64,000 bases of DNA, from assembly GCA_958430865.1 (NCBI GenBank), contig CAUDNR010002090.1, positions 1 to 64,000 on the forward strand. The letters are read 5' to 3'. Positions within the stretch are counted from its first letter, which is position 1. Every line of letters starts with the position of its first letter. Below the pieces are notes generated by a model. The model did not search any database, was not told the origin of the DNA, and saw only the letters and a program-made list of their open reading frames with translations. Origin of the DNA: Entrophospora sp. SA101. Lineage: Eukaryota > Glomeromycota > Glomeromycetes > Entrophosporales > Entrophosporaceae. Position numbers and translations under genes: made by a program. Shown in pieces: positions 22,103-35,288 of the stretch.

Positions 22103-23643
22103 TTAATTTATTTTTTTTACTAATTTGTAAACTTCCAATTCTTCCAACACATAGACCCTATCAATATCCTTGCCTATGAGATTTAAATCATTTTCATAGA
22201 CTGGAAAAGATTCATTAAAATAATAATAAAAACAAGGTTCATTCTTGATGTTTTTGTATGATAAAAAATCGTAAAAATTTATGCATATTTCACGAAGTAC
22301 TATACTATTAATATTAGCATTGTCATTATGATATATCGCATGACTAGAGATTGTAACTCTACTTAATATTGAATCTTTTATTTGACCTTCATCGATCTTA
22401 AAAAGAAAACTTTGATTTGTTTCAATCCAATAACATTCATTGAGAGACTTTTCTTTTTTATTCCAACAAAGCGGATTATAACCACCAACCAATTCGCCGG
22501 TTTCTTTTATTTTCATGACAACTACAGTTTGCTTCATATCATAACATTTTTCCTGAAAAGCCGACTGAGAAAATTCCTCTCGAGTCCCTTGAAAAATTAA
22601 TTTAAATTTATGTGGAAGATCATCTTGATCAATCCAACCAGAGATTAAATGCTTCATTTGAGAATTTAACAAATTTCCATTTGCTTTTCTTGGACCGTTC
22701 TGAAGCAGTAGCCTTGGTTGCCATCTGTCGCTGAGGTGATATTCAAGAAGTTCGTTATACATTTCTTTATTAAATATTCTTTTAAATGGTGTAATTTTAT
22801 AATAAAAATCAGTCGAGCTAATTTCATCGAATCTTATCAACGGGATGATATCATCCAATATGGTTTTTAACTTGATAAAATCGTCAACGCTCCACTCTGA
22901 AATAGGGATTTCTTCCAAATTCTCTGCTTGTCTAATTCCCCATCGAATAATATTGTCCCAAATCTCAATCTCATCCAATTCCAAGTCATTTCTTTCTAAT
23001 AAAGATATAAGAACTTCTCCTTCAACATCTTTGAAATCGCTCGATTTTATTAATAATTCAGGATTATCATCGATTAATTCGTTAAAGTAGTCGTGAAGCA
23101 GGCTGAACGATTGAAATTTTGATAAAAATTCATGAAAAAAATTTAAATTATGTTGAACCCATTCTTTACTATTGGTGATTAAATGATTTTGTAAATCCTC
23201 GGTCAATTCATTGAAACACAATTCATCACATGCTTCGAGTAGTTTTGAAATTTCGCATGGATCCAGGTTATTCACGTTGATAATTGTGGTGTCGTAGCAG
23301 TATCTTTTGAAAAAAAAAAAAAACGAAGGAACATTATTAACACAATCAATTTATTAGTAAATCAAATGATATGGAATTAATCTATATCTCACATTAATAG
23401 AACATTGAATATTTTTGGACAAATGTTTTCTTTTTCGAATAAAATAATACCATCTTCAGATTTCTTTGCCCACTTATTTGACAAAGCAGCTGTAAAGTAT
23501 GAAGATTTAGCTTTTAAAATCGCGGAATGGGCTTTAAAAATTTTGATATCATCGTCTGCTCCAACTTTAATTTCCAGATCATGAATTTTATTATGATTGA
23601 TAAAGCTATTAAAATTTTCCAATGACGTGATTGATTTGGGCAT
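22103..23643 (-). CDS. BTB/POZ-BACK-TLDc domain protein (copy B)
   Basis: Second copy of the gene at 3210-4750, with exons 23643-23393 and 23303-22103. The predicted protein is the same, residue for residue, and the intron is also unchanged. No sign of decay in either copy, consistent with a very recent or artefactual duplication. Confidence 0.85.
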
Positions 23644-24408
23644 TTTTAATAAAATGAAAATTAGCGAAAAAAATTTTTATTGCAAGCAAGATATTAATTA
23701 CACAATAATAATAATAATAATAATAATGATAATAATGATAGTAAAGAGCTAACTTGATTTCACATGCGTGAATTTAGATTTTTAAAAATGGTAAACTTTA
23801 ACATTAAAAAAGAAAAACTTCGGGTAGGACGAGTTATAAAAACAAAGATTCATTTTAAAAAAAAATTTTTTTTCTTTAATTAAACCAAAAATTCATATAA
23901 TAATAAATGATTACTATAAAAAGTTTCATTCAATCAAAGTCTTCTTATTCGATTGATTAATTAATTTAGTGCAACAAAATTGAATTTTAACAATCAAAGT
24001 TATTAAATAATCAGATAAATATTATTATTATATTCGTCCTGAAAAGACGCGTAGTGCATTTAGAAGAAGAGCTTGATCGTCTCAACAACTTTTATTCAAT
24101 TAACGGCTGAAATCGATCATTCAGATGATTTGATAGAAGGAACAAATCGAATTAACAAAGTCAAGGCCAAAATGAAATTGGGTCATTAGCATTACTGTAT
24201 ATGGAAGAAGATATTGAATAGAAAATAGAAATCTTTATGTAATCTATTTATTTATTTTTTAATATTATTTATTATTAATAATTATTTATTATTATTAATT
24301 ATTATATTATTTAATTATTATTTATAGAAATGCCATTTTTTAAGCTAATAGAACAATTTTTATATATACAATTAAATATATACACACCCAATGAAAATGA
24401 TTGATGGA
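23644..24408. other. Intergenic, duplicate of 4751-5515
   Basis: Same AT-rich spacer and same broken coding relic (about 24053-24213) as in copy A. Nothing new seen. Confidence 0.4.
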
Positions 24409-26775
24409 TTATTTTTTAACTAAAATTGGTTTTGGAAGTAGTGGTGGTGGTGGTGGTTTTCTTTTTCCCTTCTTTGCCAAATGGCCATTACCATCATTGT
24501 CACTGTTATTATTTAAATCCTTTGGAGTTATCTTTTCATTATTGTTGTTATCGCTACTATCACTGTTATAATTATAATTATTATTATTGCTACTACTATT
24601 ATTATTATTAGGGAGATGATTTAATTTAATATCCTTGATATAATTTCTTTTTTTGATTTTTTGATTATTATATTTATAATAGATCACGTGTGCTATTCCC
24701 ATAATAACCACTACAAAATATACTGCTATGAATGTCCAATATACTATTAATTCACTCTTTAAACCTTTTTCATAACTGTTAAACAATTTATTGATTCCTT
24801 CACCATCATCATCACTTGTGGCACTATCTGCACCTAAAATCTTATTTGTGTTTTTATCAACAATTCCTTTAACATTGTCACTATCGATCATCAATATTGT
24901 GTCATTTACACGTGGTAAAGTAATAACAGAATTGTCCTTGATGAATTTCAATCCCTTTTCTATACCTCTGATCTTAACAAATATTATACAATTGACCAAC
25001 TCTAATACCAGATTATTTATTAATGGAACATCTTTAAATACATCATTTATAAATCCTGTTGTAGCATCCACCGCTGCATTCAATGTATTGTTTAAAGTAG
25101 TAATTGTTGAGTTCGACCAACTAAATAAATTATTGTTAAGGGTGTTTTCAATATTAATAATTTCAGTGTTACTCTGATTCGAGAATTGTTTGGATTTTGA
25201 TTCCAGATTAGAATTTATTAGGTTGACCACGTTGTTTGAAAATTGATCAATTGTGGTGGTGATTGATGCTTGGTAATTATGTTTAATTAAATTTAAAAGT
25301 GCCAATTGTGAATAAATTGCTATCACGCCTGATATCCCGATTATCAGACAAATTACTGCAGGTTTGTGCGAGATGTAATAGAAGAACCATTTAACAAGGT
25401 TCTTGTTTTCTACACTTTTAAAGAAATTTGAAATTCTCAAGGATAATCTGGTCCATAGAGGACTTTTAACCAATCCAACTATTTCAAAAATCTTTGATCG
25501 ATCGAGTTTACCACTACTGCCATTGTTTTTTTCATTATTATTATGTGTTAATGATGATGATGAATAATTATTTGATATTACATTAATATTTGATTCGATT
25601 TTTTTATGTTTATATCTAATCACTCCAGCATTGATCATTATTAGCACTATAATGATCAATACTATTAGAGCAATTCCAATATAGGAAATTTTAATTAAAT
25701 CATTTGCTATATTATCTAAAATGCTAAGATCCAAACTATCTTTACAAAAGGTTATGTCCTGATTAGCAAATAGGGATGCTTGAGGGAATAATGTTTGATT
25801 GATAACGATGTTTGATTTTTTTATCTCGGATCTTAGTAACTCGAATGGAATTGATGTTGCATTTATCAATTGTTCTTCTATGCCATCAAAATTAACTGAC
25901 AAGGCGTTGTCTGAATTGCTCTTTAATAAATCAACCCCAGGGATAAGAGTGTTTGTTGCTGGAAATTGTGCCAAAGCGTCAAGTTGAGTCAAAGAATTTA
26001 TTTGTATGTTTGGTATATCGACAAATTTAACTTTGTCTTTTATACCATTAATTATATCATTATAATTTTGAATTTCAGCGTTGATGCTTGATTTGATCGT
26101 GTCTATATTTGTTGTGGCGAAAGTTTGCAATTTTGTAGTTGCTTCGGTTAGGAAGCTGCTTGATGAATTGATTGCTAACGCCAGTAGACATCTATAGGTG
26201 CTTTTGTATGTGATAATTATCCAAATACAAATTTGTTCTAACGCAAATATTATTAAATCTAATATTTGTAACAATCTACTAACAATTGCATTGATGCCAT
26301 CAGCATTTATTTTGTTATATTCAGTGATCATTAAATTTGGTAGATTTACAAGTGTCGAGGTCGATAATTCCAGCGCGTTACAAGATGACAATATTTTATT
26401 TTTAATTTGATCGACTAGGGGTTGGATTGAACTCATCACGTTGGCAATACGTAAAATAATAAACAATAATGAAATTATAGGATATGTCACCCATGCTAAT
26501 GTTAATTTATTATGATAACTAACATAGGACGACTTGATTTTTTCTTTATCATAAACTGTCGAAGTTGGTGAAGTAGGTGAAGGAAGAGGGGCAGTATCAG
26601 ATGAAATATTATCATTTCCGAAATTTCTAGGTGAACTGTTTGTTGTTCTATATCTGAAACCCTCTTCATTTTGTAAGCTAGGTGAATTTGGAAATGGTGC
26701 AAAAGAGCTTGAAGAAGCATTTAATAAATTGTTATCTGAATTGCGAATTGGTGAGGGTTTTTTCTTATTAAACAT
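24409..26775 (-). CDS. PRM1: PRM1-like plasma membrane fusion protein (copy B)
   Basis: Second copy of the 788-residue five-pass membrane protein at 5516-7882, identical throughout. If both copies are real, this genome segment carries two intact PRM1-like genes about 18.9 kb apart, which would be unusual because fungi normally keep one. Confidence 0.73.
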   Translation of the reverse strand: MFNKKKPSPIRNSDNNLLNASSSSFAPFPNSPSLQNEEGFRYRTTNSSPRNFGNDNISSDTAPLPSPTSPTSTVYDKEKIKSSYVSYHNKLTLAWVTYPIISLLFIILRIANVMSSIQPLVDQIKNKILSSCNALELSTSTLVNLPNLMITEYNKINADGINAIVSRLLQILDLIIFALEQICIWIIITYKSTYRCLLALAINSSSSFLTEATTKLQTFATTNIDTIKSSINAEIQNYNDIINGIKDKVKFVDIPNIQINSLTQLDALAQFPATNTLIPGVDLLKSNSDNALSVNFDGIEEQLINATSIPFELLRSEIKKSNIVINQTLFPQASLFANQDITFCKDSLDLSILDNIANDLIKISYIGIALIVLIIIVLIMINAGVIRYKHKKIESNINVISNNYSSSSLTHNNNEKNNGSSGKLDRSKIFEIVGLVKSPLWTRLSLRISNFFKSVENKNLVKWFFYYISHKPAVICLIIGISGVIAIYSQLALLNLIKHNYQASITTTIDQFSNNVVNLINSNLESKSKQFSNQSNTEIINIENTLNNNLFSWSNSTITTLNNTLNAAVDATTGFINDVFKDVPLINNLVLELVNCIIFVKIRGIEKGLKFIKDNSVITLPRVNDTILMIDSDNVKGIVDKNTNKILGADSATSDDDGEGINKLFNSYEKGLKSELIVYWTFIAVYFVVVIMGIAHVIYYKYNNQKIKKRNYIKDIKLNHLPNNNNSSSNNNNYNYNSDSSDNNNNEKITPKDLNNNSDNDGNGHLAKKGKRKPPPPPLLPKPILVKK

Positions 26776-29500
26776 TTTTTAAAAAAATTTAAAATATTTT
26801 AATTGGTCCAGCCAAAAAATTGAGAAAAAATAAATTCTGGTATTATATTTTTTTATTTTTTTTTTATTTTTTTTTTTAGATTATTTATATAAAAATTTTT
26901 CATATTATTATTTAATTAAGAAATCTTTGTTTTATTTGACAAGTAGAGAATTTGATCAACATTTGTAAACAATGTTTTTTTAAAATAAATAATTGAAAGT
27001 TCTTTTCAATTCTTTTTTATTATTATATATAGACCACAAAAGGATTATCATGTCAATGAAATAATTGAATAGTTAGTTGATCGACAAAGTACATTAGTAT
27101 TAGCATCATAATTTATTATTACCTAACCAGGTAAGAAGAGTTGTATTATTATTATCATTTGTAAATATAAAACTCTATCAGCAAGATCCACAGAAAAATT
27201 TCGCATATTACCATTACCATATTAATAAATTACATGCATGTGGGGTGGACGTTTCACTCTAAAAATATATTCCAGAAAAATATCTGTACTCCCAAATTTA
27301 CCATTACCATATTACCATTGCTATGATGAACAAAGATTTTATTTATTCCCTTTGTGGTTAAAAGCGACTATTAAATGATTTCAAATTAAACATTGAAATG
27401 CTCATATGGTAGCATATTTGCTGATATTTTAATACTCTAAATTTTTAAATTATACCACGCCCGTTCCATGACAACGTTGTATTTTTAATTTAGGAAATAT
27501 ATATAAATGAATGGTAGACTAAAATGTTCCACGAGAAAACAGTTTTCATCACTAGACGTGGAATATATACGAGTTCAAACTTTTACAATTAAAACCCGAT
27601 TCGGGATTCTGGTTATTAATGGTTTTAACCCTGCAGTTGTATTTTTTTTAAGTTTACATTTACGATTGTTTGCCCCAGATAATGACATAAAGTCTACCTT
27701 ATATAGAATAAATAATGAATTATATGAATCAAAAAAAAAAAAAAATAATAGCTTTATAAACATTAAGAATTCTTGGCTAGAAAATACTAAAAGTATATAT
27801 ATACCACTAAAGAAAATATAGAAAAGTGGTGGGAAAGATACCATAATATTTACACTTATTTTCACATCTTTGATAGTATTTAAAAATGATAGATATTAGG
27901 ACTATGCTCTATAAAAATGCGTAAAAGATACAAAATTTCTTCACTATTATTTATTTATTTCATGGAATTCTTATTAAAGAATCGCTTCAAAATGGTTTCC
28001 AGCCTACTATATACAAATACATAATTCACACGCATATATTTATTCAGCTGATTATAATACAGAAACCTGTGTTCTATTAAAGCTGTGTTGATTTTAAAGA
28101 AAGGTTCATTGAAGTCTTCCATGTCATTTATTGGTGTTAATTGATCGAATAGAATTGGTGCAATACAAATATGTCCTTCTCAAACCAAAAAGAATGAGCT
28201 AAACTCATTATCCCTTCTCCAATACATGAAGATGAATGGTTTCCTACTATATAGTATAATTTCTCAAGCCCTAATTCATTATTTTGACCATCAATGTTTT
28301 AGACAAGTCTTCTTGCATGTCACATCAATACAGTAATTTGCTAAAACGAGTTGCAAGATTTGATATTGAAACTTTTTGGGAGTACAAATATTTAGTAGAA
28401 AAATGGCCTTTAGAATTTTTAGTTGGTCTTCCTAGTTAAGAGGAAGTCAAATTATCATCAGCATTTGAGTTAGCACTTACAAATTAAAGCTGATATTTCA
28501 ATGAATATATGTAAATTTATTATTATTATTATATTTTCCCCTTTGAAAAAATAATTTTATGAAAAGAAATTAATCAATAAATAACCTTTCAATAATATAA
28601 TAATATTCCAACACTTTAGTAATAAAAATAGTCCTTGACTTAATCAATTAATGATTTACTGATTCATAACCCTTCTTGATAATTAATGGTTTGGCCAATC
28701 TTTAATTGTTAGTTAGGGATCCTTTTAGTTTTATTATATTGCTTTGCAGGGACGCCTCAAGTAGTGCAGTTTATTTATGGTGATTTTAGTTTAGTTTGAA
28801 CATTATTGGCTATGTGCTAGATTTGGTGATTTTTTGGTAACTTTGTAGTTTCTATTCGTAATATAAATTCTTATTCGAATTGTTCGTTTTAATCGAATTA
28901 CATATTTTATTTGAATTATTCTTTTTGTTCGAATTATCGTTATTCGTTTCATTGTACTATTCGAACCCTTTGTTTTATTCGAACTATTCGTTTATTATTA
29001 TTCGTTTATTCGTTTTATTCAAATTATTCGAATTACTTGTTTTGTTCAAATTATTCGTTCGTTCATTTTATCCGAATTATTTGTTTCATTTGTTTTCTTC
29101 AAATTGTTTTATTTAATTATTGAATTATTCATTTATTTATTTTATTTGTTTTATTCGAATTATCAACTTTCAATGTAATTCGAATACTCAAATCCATAAT
29201 AATAATAATAATAATAATAATAACGAGTAAAACAAATAATTCGAATAAATCTTATTCAATAGTTGTATATAGTGATTTTAGTTTAGTTTGCCAGATTTGG
29301 TGACTCCATAATAAATAACTCTTGCAATACTTCTTATATACGCCATAAATAATTATAGCATTATGGCCTATGACTTACGATATTAGTATTAGTGCAAAAT
29401 TTATCTACGTAATTGTTGTACATATATTTTTTGTGTGATACATTATTTATTTGTTGCAAAAATAATTTTTTTTATAACAAATATATAATAAAAAACCACA
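26776..29500. other. Intergenic, duplicate of 7883-10607
   Basis: Same features as copy A: coding relic at about 28333-28438, dispersed repeat at 28623-28773 and TTCGAATTATTCG repeat at 28853-29263. No gene seen. Confidence 0.5.
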
Positions 29501-32500
29501 ATGGAAAACACTTTGGATGAAAATAAACATCATGATGAATATTCTGATAAAAGGAAAAATTATTTTGGGAGATGTCCGACTTGCAATAGATATAATACTC
29601 AATTGGCATGGTGTCAATCATGTGATCCAAAGATATTAACCAAAGGATGGACTAGTGGCAATAAAACATTAGATGAGTTGATTAAAAGTACACAACTTGA
29701 AGCAACTAGTTATGATAATAATTATTATCTTCAATGGATTCCTTATAATGATTTAACAAATATTGGAAAGATAGGTGAAGGTGGGTTTGCAACTATATCT
29801 AAAGCTACTTGGTTAAATGGTAAGAAATGTGTAAATGATGATAATGAAAAAACTAGCAAGGATATGCCAGTGGCATTAAAAAAAACACATAGTTTGCAGA
29901 ACATTTCTGATGAATTACTTAATGAGGTAAATTATTTTATTTTTCTATTTATTTTTTGATTTTTTAAATATTATTTTTAAATATTTTTTTATATAGCTTA
30001 GAAATTATGTTACATTTTATGGTGAATCATTTATAAATAAAACTTATGGATTAACACAAGATCCAGCTACAAAAGAATATATCTTTGTAATGGATTATAT
30101 AGAAGATGGAAGTCTTCAAAATTATGAAGGTCCATATAAAAGATATGAAAAATATGGGAAATGTCCATTCTGCGATAGATATAATACTGATTGGACATGG
30201 TGCCAATCATGCAATCCAAAGCTATTAACTAGAGGATGGACTAGTGGCAATAAAACATTAGATGAATTGATTAAAAGCACACAACTTAAAGCAACTAAGT
30301 ATCACTATAGTAATCATCTTCAATGGATTCCTTATAATGATTTAACAAATCCTGAAAAGATAAATGAAGGTGAGTTTGCAACTATATCCAAAGCCACTTG
30401 GCTAAATGGTTATAAAAGTGTAGATTATTGTAATAATGAAAGAACTAGTAAAGATATACCTGTGGCATTAAAAAAATTACATAATTCACAGAATATTTCT
30501 GATGAGTTTCATAATGAGGTAAATTATTTTATTGATACTAGTTTTAAAATATTATTGATTATTATTAGTATTATTATAATTAAATATTTTATTTGTTATT
30601 TTAGCTTGAAAATTATACAAAGTTTCATGATAAAATTTATATTTATGGATTAACACAAAATCCAGATACAAAAGAATATATCTCTGTAATGCATTACATG
30701 GAAGATGGAAGTCTTCAAAATGATAAACATTCAAAGAAAAGGGATGAAAAGTATGGTGAATGTCCAACCTGCAATAGATATAATACTAATAGTTTATGGT
30801 GTCAATCATGTGATCCAAAGCTATTAACTGAAGGATGGACTAGTGGCAATGAAATATTAGATGAGTTGATTAAAAGTACACAATTTAAAGCAACATTTTA
30901 TGATAATAATTATTATCTTCAATGGATTCCTTATAATGATTTAAGAAATCCTGAAAAGATAGATAAAGATGGGTTTGCAACTATATCCAAAGCCACTTGG
31001 TTAAATGGCAAGAAAAGTCTAAATGATGATAATAATAAAAGAATTAGTGAAGACAGAACTGTGGCATTAAAAAAATTACATAATTCACAGAATATTTCTG
31101 ATGAATTTCTTAATGAGGTAAATTATTTTATTTTTCTATTTATTTTCTGATTTTTTAAATATTATTTTTAAATATTATTTTATATAGCTTAGAAATTATG
31201 TTACATTTTATGGTGAATCATTTATAAATAAAACTTATGGATTAACACAAGATCCAGCTACAAAAGAATATATCTTTGTAATGGATTATATAGAAGATGG
31301 AAGTCTTCAAAATTATGAAGGTCCATATAAAAGATATGAAAAATATGGGAAATGTCCATTCTGCGATAGATATAATACTGATTGGACATGGTGCCAATCA
31401 TGCAATCCAAAGCTATTAACTAGAGGATGGACTAGTGGCAATAAAACATTAGATGAATTGATTAAAAGCACACAACTTAAAGCAACTAAGTATCACTATA
31501 GTAATCATCTTCAATGGATTCCTTATAATGATTTAACAAATCCTGAAAAGATAAATGAAGGTGAGTTTGCAACTATATCCAAAGCCACTTGGCTAAATGG
31601 TTATAAAAGTGTAGATTATTGTAATAATGAAAGAACTAGTAAAGATATGCCTGTGGCATTAAAAAAATTACATAATTCACAGAATATTTCTGATGAATTT
31701 CTTAATGAGGTAAATTATTTTATTGATACTAGTTTTAAAATGTATTGATTATTATTATTATTATTATTATAATTAAATATTTTATTTGTTATTTTAGCTT
31801 AAAAATTATACAAAGTTTCATGATAAAATTTATATTTATGGATTAACACAAGATCCAGCTACAAAAGAATATATCTCTGTAATGCATTACATGGAAGATG
31901 GAAGTCTTCAAAATGATGAATATTCAAAGAAAAGAAAGGAACATTTTGGGGAATGTCCAACCTGCAATAAATATAATACTAATAGTTTATGGTGTCAATC
32001 ATGTGATCCAAAGCTATTAACTGAAGGGTGGACTAGTGGCAATGAAGCATTGGATAAGTTGATTAAAAGCACTCAACATAAAGCAAAAAATTATGATAAT
32101 AATTATTATCTTCAATGGATTACTTACAACAATCTAACAAATATTGAAAAGATGGATGGAAGTAGTGTTGCAACTATATACAAAGCTACTTGGTTAAATG
32201 GTAAGAAATGTGTAAATAATCATTATAAAAGAATTAGCAAGAATATGACTGTGGCATTAAAAAAATTACATGATTCACAGAACATTTCTGACGAATTTCT
32301 TAATGAGGTAAAATAACTTTGCTTTTCTATTACTTTCTGATTTTTTAAATATTATTCTGAAATATTTTTAGTTCAGAAATTATGTTACATTTTATGGTGA
32401 ACCATTTATAAATAAAATTTATGGATTAACACAAGATCCAATTACAAAAGAATATATCTTTGTAATGGATTATATAGAAGATGGAAGTCTTCAAGATTAT

Positions 32501-33992
32501 GAAGATCCATATAAAAGATATGAAAAATATGGGAAATGTCCAATCTGTGATAGATATAATACTGATTGGACATGGTGTCAATCATGCAATCCAAAGTTAT
32601 TAACTGAAGGATGGACCAGTGGCAATGAAACATTAGATGAATTGATTAAAAGTACACAACTTAAAGCAACTCAATATTATAATTATTATTATCTTCAATG
32701 GATTCCTTATAATGATTTAAGAAATCTTGAAAAGATAGATAAAGGTGGGTTTGCAACTATATCCAAAGCTACTTGGTTAAATGGCAAGAAAAGTCTAAAT
32801 GATGATAATAATAAAAGAATTAGTAAAGACAGAATTGTGGCATTAAAAAAATTACATAATTCACAGAATATTTCTGATGAATTTCTTAATGAGGTAAATT
32901 TTTTTATTAATACTAGTTTTAAAATATTGTTATTTATTATTGTTGCAATTAAGCATCTTATTTGTTGTTTTTAGTTTAAAAATTATATGAAGTTTCATGA
33001 TAAAAGAGATATAATTCATATTTATGGATTAACACAAGATCCAATTACCAAAGAATATATATTTGTAATGGCATATATGGAAGATGGAAACCTTCAAACT
33101 TATTTAACTAAAAATTTTAAAAATTTCAAATGGAGAGACAAAATTGAAATTCTTTATTTTATTATTAAAGGTTTAAAAAATATTCATGAAAAAGAAATTA
33201 TTCATCATGATCTTCATAGTGGAAATATTCTTCAAGATATATGGGGTTCATGGATTGCAGATTTAGGATTATCATGCCCAGTTAGTCAAACATCATCAAA
33301 CAAAAAGGATATATGTGGAGTACTACCATATATTGCACCAGAAGTTTTAAAAGAGAAACCATATACGATGGCATCAGATGTATACAGTTTTGGAGTTCTG
33401 ATGTCTGTAGTATCAACTGGCCAACAACCATTTAATAATTTGGCACATGATATAGATCTTGCAATGAAAATATGTGGAGGTGCAAGACCTGGATTCTCTA
33501 ACAACACTCCAAGATTCTATATTGAACTAGCATTCAAATGCATGGATGCTAATCCAGATAAACGTCCAACTGCTAAAGAGATTTTTAAGATTATTGAAAC
33601 TTGGTGGGATTCACTTGCAAAAATACAGCAGCAGGATAAATTAATTAGAAAAGAGTTTAAAAAAATGGATGAAATAAAATTTGATCCTTCAACAATTACT
33701 ACAGTAATTCATCCAGATGCAGTTTATACTAGCAGATTATTAAAATTTACAAACCTTCCTCAACCTGTGAATTCCAATAAAGTAACAATTATTGGTAATA
33801 ACAATGGTAATTATTAGCATTCAATCATTGATCGCTTTCGTTTTTATTAATTTTTGATTTTTAAAATTAACAATATTTATTAATATCCACTCTTATGATA
33901 AACATTTTGTAGATTCTAAACAAATTGAATTGTCTATTTTTGTAGATTCTAAACAGATTGAATTAACTATACCAGATGAATTACCTGAATAA
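29501..33992 (+). CDS. Kinase gene with 6 tandem zinc-ribbon/N-lobe cassettes and one C-lobe (copy B)
   Basis: Spliced model: exons 29501-29926, 29997-30518, 30605-31117, 31188-31709, 31798-32307, 32372-32893, 32975-33806 and 33913-33992, about 1308 residues. Frame is maintained through every phase-0 cassette intron. Exons 2 and 3 are the additional units relative to copy A. Exon 2 differs from exon 4 only near its end (KDIPVALKK and EFHNE against KDMPVALKK and EFLNE). Exon 3 is a distinct variant with LENYTKFHDK, TQNPDTKEY and the Gly-loop IDKDGFAT. The final C-lobe exon is identical to copy A (HHDLHSGN, ADLGLS, SDVYSFGV). Only the first and last exons are needed to build one complete kinase; the rest adds N-lobes. 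No stop or frameshift was seen across 345 extra residues, which argues against simple decay. Confidence 0.85.
29997..32974 (+). repeat. Tandem exon array, 5 internal cassettes (copy B)
   Basis: Five head-to-tail exon-intron units of 608, 583, 610, 574 and 603 bp, all with exon lengths divisible by three. The first two units (29997-31187, 1,191 bp) are absent from copy A. Units 1 and 3 share about 470 identical bases (29987-30457 against 31178-31648), enough to support unequal crossing-over. Confidence 0.9.
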
Positions 33993-35288
33993 GTTAAATC
34001 TTGTTATTATATATTATTTATAATTTGGCTACTATAGTTTAAATATCTTGAGTAATGATATTACATAAAGGTAATAACTTCTCACAATTACCTTTGGAAT
34101 TTTTTTCATCTGAAATTTGGATGTTGAATATGCATTCTAAAATAATGGCTTTTGACAAAAAATAAATGTAATTTTTAATAATCATTATTTTCATCGATGT
34201 TTTCATTTTTTATAGTATTAACAAGTTGAAGTGATGTACTAATAAAACAAATAAATGAATAATTCAAGTAATTATAATACTAATACAGCAATAAAATGAA
34301 TAAACGATTAATTCGATTAAACGAGTAGTTCGAATAAAACAAATAATTCGAATAAAACAAATTGAAATAAGTTGGAATGATTTAGATATGGGCTTTTTTA
34401 TATTCGAATTATTCGTTTATTTGAACTATTCAAATTTATTCATTTATTCGTTAATTTGTTTTATTCGAATTATTCGTTTATTCGTTTTATTCGAATTATT
34501 ATTATCAAATTATCAAATTATTAGTAACTAGTATTAGTTACTCATTTCATTCGAATAAACTTTCAATGTAATTCAGAATACTCGGATTCATAACGAGTAA
34601 AACATAATTCAAATAAACCTTATTCGAATAGAAATTCTAATCAAGCGGTATAGTCGTATATAGTGGTTTAAACATTGTTGGCTGTGCGCTGGGTAAAGAT
34701 ATGATTTTAATACTAAGCTGAATTGTTGTAATTTATTAAAATCTTATGATGAAATAATTTGAATGAAATAAATGAGATAATTATGATCCATTTTAGGAAG
34801 TTGAACTCTCCACAAGTACACTCATTCTAACCATCATGTTTATTAATTAGATATGAAAATTTTTATTAGATCAATTCATTTTTATAAAACAATCTTGTCT
34901 TGTGTTATTATGAATGAAATCTATGAAATGTTTTTAATCACCCAAGGAGATACTTCCTGCATGAATACACAGTCTCTAACACTACTAACACAGCTTTTCT
35001 TTAGATCATCTAATCTTTTTTACAATGTGATGTTGTCCCATGTTCACATTTCGTTGAAGATTTACATTATTTGTTACAAAGCATTATTACAAAACACCAT
35101 TGTTATGAAATTTATGAAATGAAATGACATTATTAATATTGATGAAATGAATTCGAATGAATGAAATGAAATAATAATAAGACAATTAATCATCGATTTT
35201 TTAATATAAAATATTCCCGTATTTTTTCACAAATTTTTTTTAATAAAAAATTTTTTTGAAAAATCTATAATTTTGTAAAAAATAAAAT
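33993..35288. other. Intergenic, duplicate of 13909-15204
   Basis: Contains the second copy of the TTCGAA-type repeat (about 34284-34724) and nothing else recognisable. Confidence 0.55.
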
